A stretch of 5,245 nt of DNA from Planctomycetaceae bacterium (GTDB lineage: Bacteria > Planctomycetota > Planctomycetia > Planctomycetales > Planctomycetaceae). The notes under the pieces are model-generated. The model was not told the origin of the DNA and ran no database searches. It worked only from the letters and a program-made list of their open reading frames with translations. Below are positions 1-5,245 of the stretch, piece after piece (the first letter of the stretch is position 1; every line of letters starts with the position of its first letter). The translations under genes were made by a program, and so were the position numbers. The DNA is taken from contig DOCI01000296.1 in assembly GCA_003503535.1 (NCBI GenBank), positions 52,661 to 57,905 on the forward strand, in the 5' to 3' direction.

Positions 1-106
1 CATTATGGAAAACAATCTCGGCGAACTGAAACTCCTTTCCACAGGAGAGGAAGGAACTTATTTTCAGATTAATTTGCCTATATACACACCGGCCAGTAAG
101 GTTTGA
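1..106 (+). CDS. C-terminal end of a probable sensor histidine kinase (partial)
   Basis: This is the 3' end of a gene that enters from the left edge; the first whole codon begins at base 2 and the TGA stop is at 104-106, leaving 34 residues. The peptide starts IMENNLGELKLLS and continues with GTYFQINLPI. That matches the usual end of the HATPase_c domain of two-component sensor kinases, where the segment after the G2 box reads roughly I-V-E-x-x-G-G-x-I-x-x-x-S followed by G-T-x-F-x-I-x-L-P. The last beta strand (YFQINLPI) is followed by only seven residues, so no receiver domain follows in this reading frame. The catalytic boxes (H, N, G1) lie outside the window and cannot be checked. Other GHKL ATPases are possible, but the GT-x-F-x-I-x-LP ending is most typical of histidine kinases. 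The call rests on a short pattern match. Confidence 0.68.
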   Translation, partial: IMENNLGELKLLSTGEEGTYFQINLPIYTPASKV

Positions 107-261
107 TTTCCAATCTTATCTCCGAGAATGTCTCAAACGTTTTCATGAGAATTCACTTTTGAGATCGTAATTACACTCCAGAACATAGCTTCCCGCAAAT
201 ATTTCGTTTAAGGTAAAGATCTCTCAACCAGACAAACCCAGCGAAATCTCGCGGAGCTTTT
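107..261. other. Intergenic region upstream of the HisA-related gene
   Basis: These 155 bases lie between the kinase-like stop codon and the HisA-related start. No open frame of convincing length is present. A 7-base inverted repeat (tctcaaa at 131-137, tttgaga at 158-164) encloses a 20-base spacer, and tctcaa recurs at 222-227. It could be a weak operator or terminator, but arms this short can occur by chance. TTGAGA at 159-164 resembles a -35 box, but no good -10 lies at the right spacing, so I do not call a promoter. Confidence 0.4.
253..256 (+). promoter_or_regulatory. Ribosome binding site of the HisA-related gene
   Basis: GGAG lies 5 bases upstream of the ATG at 262. It is the clearest Shine-Dalgarno-like sequence in the window and supports this start codon; the rnd and argS starts have nothing comparable. 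Confidence 0.5.
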
Positions 262-1032
262 ATGAAGATCATTCCCGTTCTCGATATATTGAACGGAGTG
301 GCGGTACATGCGGTGGGTGGTTTGCGAAGTTCCTATCAACCACTCAAGTCGAAGTATTGCGAGAGTCCATGTCCAGTTCAGATCTCAGAGAATCTGAAAA
401 GTCGATTTGGCATCTGTGACTGGTATATTGCGGACCTCGACGGCATTGTCCACAGACGCTGGAATCTGGAATTGCTGAACACGATGGCTGGAAGTCTGGG
501 GCGAATTCGTATTGACTCCGGGATTCGTCAAATTGAAGACCTCTTCGAACTCGGCTCGCTAGTCTGTTCGAACCGCTGTATTGTTGCGAGCGAGTCGTTG
601 ACAGACTGCTCGGTGCTCGATTCCCTGGTCTGTATGTGCGAACCAAGGCAGTTTGTGTTCAGTCTCGATCTGGTCGATGGCCAATTGAATGCCCCAACCA
701 GAGCCTGGGGAACTCGTTCACTCATGGAAATTGTCGAATACGTCGCCGATCTGGGAATCCAGGAGTTAATTGTCCTCGATCTGGCGTATGTCGGTGGCGA
801 GAAAGGGCCGGGAACCACTGAGCTTTGTGCAGGCATCCATCGTGAATTCCCGCATCTGCAAGTGATGACTGGAGGTGGAATTCGCAACTGCGATCAGATC
901 AAAAGGCTCGAGCAGTCCGGTGTCGATGCTGTTCTCATCGGAACGGCTTTGCATCACGGATTGCTGAATGAAGAGATCATATCCCGTTATTGTTCGGGAG
1001 AATCAGGTAACAATTCGAACACAAGAGGGTGA
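262..1032 (+). CDS. HisA/HisF-related TIM barrel protein
   Basis: This 256-residue protein has the (beta/alpha)8 barrel plan of HisA, the ProFAR isomerase of histidine synthesis. Visible landmarks are the first strand IIPVLDILNG with Asp8 at the HisA catalytic position, FSLDLVDG with Asp136 at the place of the second catalytic Asp, YVGGEKGPG at 176-184, and the two C-terminal phosphate-binding loops, TGGGIRN (203-209) and LIGTALH (225-231). The N-terminal run VHAVGGLRSSYQPL (15-28) and YIADLDGI (55-62) resemble the HisA/HisF-related family (TIGR00734 type) known from methanogens and some bacteria more than true HisA. I infer it is a paralogue rather than the histidine enzyme, and its substrate is unknown. 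It contains 11 cysteines, six of them between residues 102 and 189, which is high for this fold. The ATG start follows a GGAG, and the length is normal for the family. Its last 46 bases overlap the end of the opposing RNase D gene. A divergent true HisA remains possible but less likely. Confidence 0.85.
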   Translation: MKIIPVLDILNGVAVHAVGGLRSSYQPLKSKYCESPCPVQISENLKSRFGICDWYIADLDGIVHRRWNLELLNTMAGSLGRIRIDSGIRQIEDLFELGSLVCSNRCIVASESLTDCSVLDSLVCMCEPRQFVFSLDLVDGQLNAPTRAWGTRSLMEIVEYVADLGIQELIVLDLAYVGGEKGPGTTELCAGIHREFPHLQVMTGGGIRNCDQIKRLEQSGVDAVLIGTALHHGLLNEEIISRYCSGESGNNSNTRG

Positions 1033-2195
1033 TCAGAATTCGGGTCGGAGACGCGGAGTGATATTTTGCCATCCAGCAAATTTTCGAGCATTTCTCCACA
1101 CAGATTATATCGCCAGCCGTGAGCCAGCTTCGGAACGTCTGATCCCTGATCTCCCAGATACCAGCGGACGAAATCCCTCAAATCGTTGGACGTTGCGACA
1201 ATGGCCGGCGAAAGATCGGCCTCTGCACAGCAATTTGCCAGTGCAATCGCCAGCAGTTTGCCGAGGACATGCTCTTCCTGCTTGGAATGATCGACACTGT
1301 CTGACTTGAGTTTCTCCGGCAGTTCGTGTTCGGGAGTTTGACTCGCTTCCTGAATCACCCTGATAATTTCAGCTGCGTGTCGCTTGTAGTTTCCTCGTTG
1401 CATATCGCGGGACGAAAGGACTTCAGCTTCTGTTTTAGGATGTCGATGAGCCAGGTCGACGAGCAGGTCATCTCGCAAAATGGTCCGAAAAGGACGATTG
1501 GTTTTATCGGCAACACCTTCCCGCCACCGAAATAGATCGCGGGCAATACCCAACTCGAGTTGAGAAAGTCGTCCCAGTTTTGGAAGCTTTACCCAGGCAT
1601 CGCCGCGGTTACGCTGGGCGTCAACTAGGGTGTCAACAAATTCCTGACACTCCTGATCAGCCCATTCTGTCCGCTTCGTCGATTTGAGTCGACGTCGTTG
1701 CTTAGCAGCGATGTCGATCAGATAACGCACATCTTCGACAGCATATTCTATTTGCTTGGCCGACAACGGACGTTTCGCCCAGTCGGTGCGAGTTTCTTTG
1801 CCATGAATCCGTTTCCGCATGACTTTCTGCACAATGGCCGAGTGGGAAAGCGGAAAGCCTCTACTCAACAGCCCCTGAACAATCTGCACATCGACTAGAT
1901 TCCCGGGAGCTTTTTCAATTGCGTGCCAGCAAAAGAGAATTTCTTCTCGCCCGCCATGCACAATAATTCTTGTTTCCTCATCTGCCATGATTTCCCACCA
2001 GGGAGTCAAATCGAGTCCATCGAGCGGATCGACGGCGACCATTTCTTCCTTAGTTCCGAATTGCAGCAGGCAAAGTTGGGGACGGAATGTATGTTCGGAG
2101 ACAAATTCGGTATCGAAAGCGACTTCGCCACAGGCGTGCATACGCTGGCAAAGTTCATCGAATTCAGATTGAGACGTCAACAATTGTGGAGGCAT
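987..2195 (-). CDS. rnd: Ribonuclease D (DEDDy 3'-5' exonuclease with HRDC domain)
   Basis: This 402-residue protein trims the 3' ends of tRNA precursors and other small structured RNAs in RNase D-type enzymes, using two metal ions in the cytoplasm. Exo I is FDTEFV (Asp28, Glu30), followed by FRPQLCLLQF as in E. coli RNase D. Exo II is HGGREEI (80-86), where Glu85 stands in the place of the usual Asp. Exo III is YAVEDVRYL (151-159) with Tyr151 and Asp155, which makes it a DEDDy member. WAKRPLSAKQIEYA before Exo III is also family-typical. An HRDC domain covers about residues 207-285, and the helical remainder (about 310-380) may be a second, degenerate HRDC-like region. The size is close to E. 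coli Rnd (375 residues). The ATG at 2195 places Asp28 where E. coli has it, although no Shine-Dalgarno is visible. The 3' end overlaps the HisA-related gene tail to tail. Family identity is secure; activity with Glu85 is inferred. Confidence 0.9.
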   Translation of the reverse strand: MPPQLLTSQSEFDELCQRMHACGEVAFDTEFVSEHTFRPQLCLLQFGTKEEMVAVDPLDGLDLTPWWEIMADEETRIIVHGGREEILFCWHAIEKAPGNLVDVQIVQGLLSRGFPLSHSAIVQKVMRKRIHGKETRTDWAKRPLSAKQIEYAVEDVRYLIDIAAKQRRRLKSTKRTEWADQECQEFVDTLVDAQRNRGDAWVKLPKLGRLSQLELGIARDLFRWREGVADKTNRPFRTILRDDLLVDLAHRHPKTEAEVLSSRDMQRGNYKRHAAEIIRVIQEASQTPEHELPEKLKSDSVDHSKQEEHVLGKLLAIALANCCAEADLSPAIVATSNDLRDFVRWYLGDQGSDVPKLAHGWRYNLCGEMLENLLDGKISLRVSDPNSDHPLVFELLPDSPEQ

Positions 2196-2225
2196 AAATC
2201 AGCGATGCAGATTCGTTGGTGCAAT

Positions 2226-2254
2226 AATATATGTAGGTTACGACTGCTTAATAA
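2226..2254 (-). promoter_or_regulatory. Possible sigma70-type promoter for rnd
   Basis: Read on the - strand, TTATTA (2249-2254) and TATATT (2226-2231) are separated by exactly 17 bases. The -10 box matches the consensus at 5 of 6 positions and the -35 at 3 of 6. Transcription would start near 2219, about 24 bases before the ATG. The surroundings are AT-rich, so chance matches are likely, and the planctomycete consensus may differ. Confidence 0.3.
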
Positions 2255-2274
2255 CAGGACAATCAATAAAATCA

Positions 2275-2403
2275 TAAAACCGCCAAGACGCCAAGATCAT
2301 TAAGACATTGAAAATTTCCTATTGGATTTTGACCAGAAACAAGTCTCTCATTGCTGAAGAGGATGTCTCTAAGCAAGATCTCTTAACATTCTTGGCGGTT
2401 AAA
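2275..2403. mobile_element. Small inverted-repeat element, MITE-like
   Basis: Perfect 10-base ends, accgccaaga (2279-2288) and tcttggcggt (2390-2399), enclose a 121-base unit. TAAA lies directly outside each end (2275-2278 and 2400-2403) and could be a target-site duplication. In the left end, the 8-mer cgccaaga occurs twice in tandem (2281-2288, 2289-2296). If one copy is looped out, homology of the ends extends inward to ttaaga (2300-2305) and tcttaa (2381-2386), giving imperfect ends of about 20 bases. The interior has no gene; gtctct is repeated directly at 2343-2348 and 2365-2370. From memory, cgccaaga-type repeats recur between genes in planctomycetes, sometimes flanking small ORFs, so this may be a non-autonomous or deleted copy. 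It lies 6 bases past the argS stop and could also affect argS 3'-end formation. Confidence 0.5.
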
Positions 2404-2409
2404 TAGAAA

Positions 2410-4374
<1,965 letters not shown>

Positions 4375-4438
4375 GGGAGACTCGAGCAGTGCCTGTTCGG
4401 GCAATAAAGATTTCGGTGATGTTTATTGTTTTAACAGT

Positions 4439-4467
4439 ATTTTAGCCGTTTTGTTCCTGACCCGAAA
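4439..4467 (-). promoter_or_regulatory. Weak candidate promoter for argS
   Basis: On the - strand, TAAAAT (4439-4444) matches a -10 box at 5 of 6 positions, with TTTCGG (4462-4467) 17 bases upstream as a poor -35. It lies just beyond the acs hairpin and about 65 bases before the argS ATG, where a promoter would be expected. The sequence evidence is thin. Confidence 0.22.
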
Positions 4468-4474
4468 CGTAAGA

Positions 4475-4512
4475 GAGGGGAAAGCGTTCAGAAAATATGA
4501 CGCTTTCCCCTC
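4475..4512 (-). terminator. Hairpin terminator downstream of acs
   Basis: A perfect 13-base-pair stem (gaggggaaagcgt at 4475-4487 pairing with acgctttcccctc at 4500-4512) encloses a 12-base loop. It begins 49 bases after the acs stop codon. On the - strand the stem is followed by TCTTACGTTT, a moderate rather than ideal U-tract; the + strand side has no T-run, so the orientation fits acs. It would separate acs from argS. An RNA-stabilising 3' hairpin is the main alternative. Confidence 0.6.
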
Positions 4513-4561
4513 ATGAAGGTTCGGATTAAGTGCGAAGACTAAATTTTAGACTGCTAAGAGA

Positions 4562-5245
4562 TTACTCTTCCGTTTCCCGCAACTTGGCCAGCACGGTGAA
4601 ATCTTCCAGAGTCGTCGTATCACCAGCCGACTCCCGTCCTGCGGCAATGTCTCGGAGCAGACGTCGCATGATTTTTCCAGAGCGGGTTTTCGGCAACGCG
4701 GCTGCGAAGCGGATTTGATCGGGAGTTGCGATCGCCCCAATCTGCTTGCGGACGTGCTGGGTCAGTTCTTTTTTCAGTTCTTCGGAGCCGCCATCTTTGG
4801 CTGTGACGAAACAGCAGATGCCCTCGCCTTTGAGTTCATGTGGGAATCCAACGACAGCCGCTTCGGTCACCTGTTCGTGAGAGACCAGAGCCGATTCCAC
4901 TTCCATCGTACTGAGACGATGTCCGGAAACATTCAGCACATCATCGACACGCCCCATCACCCAGTAATAGCCATCTTCATCCTTGCGAGCACCATCGCCA
5001 GCGAAGTAGCAGCCATCAATCTTGGAGAAGTAGGTATCGACGAAACGTTCGTGATCGCCATAGAGTGTTCGCAGCATGTGCGGCCAGGGTTGAGTCATGA
5101 CCAGCAACCCACCCTGATTATCGCTAACTTCCTGACCAGACTCATCGACAATCGCTGGCACGACACCCGGTAGCGGTTTCGTACAACTTCCCGGTTTTGT
5201 CGGAGTGATACCCGGCAGAGGGCTGATCATGATGCCGCCGGTTTC
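4562..5245 (-). CDS. acs: Acetyl-CoA synthetase, C-terminal part (runs off right edge)
   Basis: The 227 residues present are the C-terminal third of an AMP-forming acetate-CoA ligase of about 650 residues, which converts acetate, ATP and CoA to acetyl-CoA, AMP and pyrophosphate. The fragment begins [12 protein letters not shown], the acetate/AMP pocket motif. It continues with [12 protein letters not shown] (16-27), then [20 protein letters not shown] at 80-99 and [11 protein letters not shown] at 100-110, which form the adenylate-binding and hinge region. The C-terminal lid carries [14 protein letters not shown] (185-198), where Lys191 matches the catalytic lysine that is reversibly acetylated in Salmonella Acs (Lys609). 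ATPD (173-176) and GDTTTLED (208-215) also match that enzyme closely, which favours Acs over propionyl-CoA synthetase. The frame is open to the last base, so an internal ATG at 5230 is not the start. The TAA stop is followed by a hairpin. Regulation by lysine acetylation is inferred from the motif; no acetyltransferase or deacetylase gene is in view. Confidence 0.96.
   Translation of the reverse strand, partial: ETGGIMISPLPGITPTKPGSCTKPLPGVVPAIVDESGQEVSDNQGGLLVMTQPWPHMLRTLYGDHERFVDTYFSKIDGCYFAGDGARKDEDGYYWVMGRVDDVLNVSGHRLSTMEVESALVSHEQVTEAAVVGFPHELKGEGICCFVTAKDGGSEELKKELTQHVRKQIGAIATPDQIRFAAALPKTRSGKIMRRLLRDIAAGRESAGDTTTLEDFTVLAKLRETEE

Noticed and set aside
1..3. cat at the very left edge, a possible ATG of a leftward gene
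   Set aside because: No ribosome binding site lies at suitable spacing, and the region reads better as the end of a + strand histidine-kinase-like gene.
32..47. ctcct/aggag hairpin at 32-47
   Set aside because: Five base pairs inside the kinase-like coding end; too short to mean anything.
159..189. TTGAGA as a -35 box for the HisA-related gene
   Set aside because: No -10 with more than three consensus matches lies 16-19 bases downstream, and the same bases form part of a short inverted repeat.
528..887. A 119-codon open frame on the - strand
   Set aside because: It lies inside the HisA-related gene, whose barrel motifs are clear; the antisense product is rich in Ser, Arg and Pro and matches no family I know.
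1923..2303. A 126-codon + strand frame crossing the rnd start into the intergenic region
   Set aside because: Most of it is antisense to the conserved RNase D exonuclease motifs, and its tail crosses the repeat element; it has no domain signal.
2278..2400. The inverted repeat as an intrinsic terminator for argS
   Set aside because: The arms are about 100 bases apart and no U-tract follows on the - strand; a mobile or repeat element explains the structure better, though an effect on 3' ends is not excluded.
4539..4549. ctaaa-tttag near-palindrome after the acs stop
   Set aside because: Five AT-rich pairs around a one-base centre; weak, and overshadowed by the 13-bp hairpin further downstream.

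Overview
The window looks like ordinary chromosomal DNA from a planctomycete (order Planctomycetales or a close relative). This is inferred from gene content: a HisA/HisF-related barrel protein of the methanogen/methylotroph type, an RNase D with an Exo II variant I associate with this phylum, an arginyl-tRNA synthetase with a long coiled-coil insertion, generally weak Shine-Dalgarno sequences, and a cgccaaga repeat element. GC content is near one half by eye. No species can be named from the sequence alone.

Layout, left to right. Bases 1-106 hold the last 34 codons of a protein running in from the left on the + strand; they read like the C-terminal end of a histidine-kinase ATPase domain. 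After a 155-base gap comes a complete + strand gene for a HisA/HisF-related TIM barrel protein (262-1032). Its 3' end overlaps by 46 bases, tail to tail, the 3' end of a - strand gene for ribonuclease D (987-2195). Next is a 214-base intergenic region containing a compact repeat element with inverted ends (about 2279-2399) and a possible promoter for the RNase D gene. Then follow argS on the - strand (2410-4374, or to 4404 if a TTG start is used), a 187-base gap with a strong hairpin that probably ends acs transcription, and the C-terminal third of acetyl-CoA synthetase (4562-5245, - strand), whose start lies beyond the right edge.

How the genes relate. acs, argS and rnd lie in the same direction but are separated by gaps of roughly 190-215 bases holding a hairpin, a repeat element and promoter-like sequences, so they look like separate transcription units. 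They are housekeeping functions: acetate activation, tRNA charging and RNA 3'-end processing. The HisA-related gene has no histidine-biosynthesis neighbours here. I found no CRISPR array, tRNA, rRNA, prophage or defence system. The points most worth checking are the inverted-repeat element, the ArgRS insertion, the Asp-to-Glu change in RNase D, and the role of the HisA-like protein.
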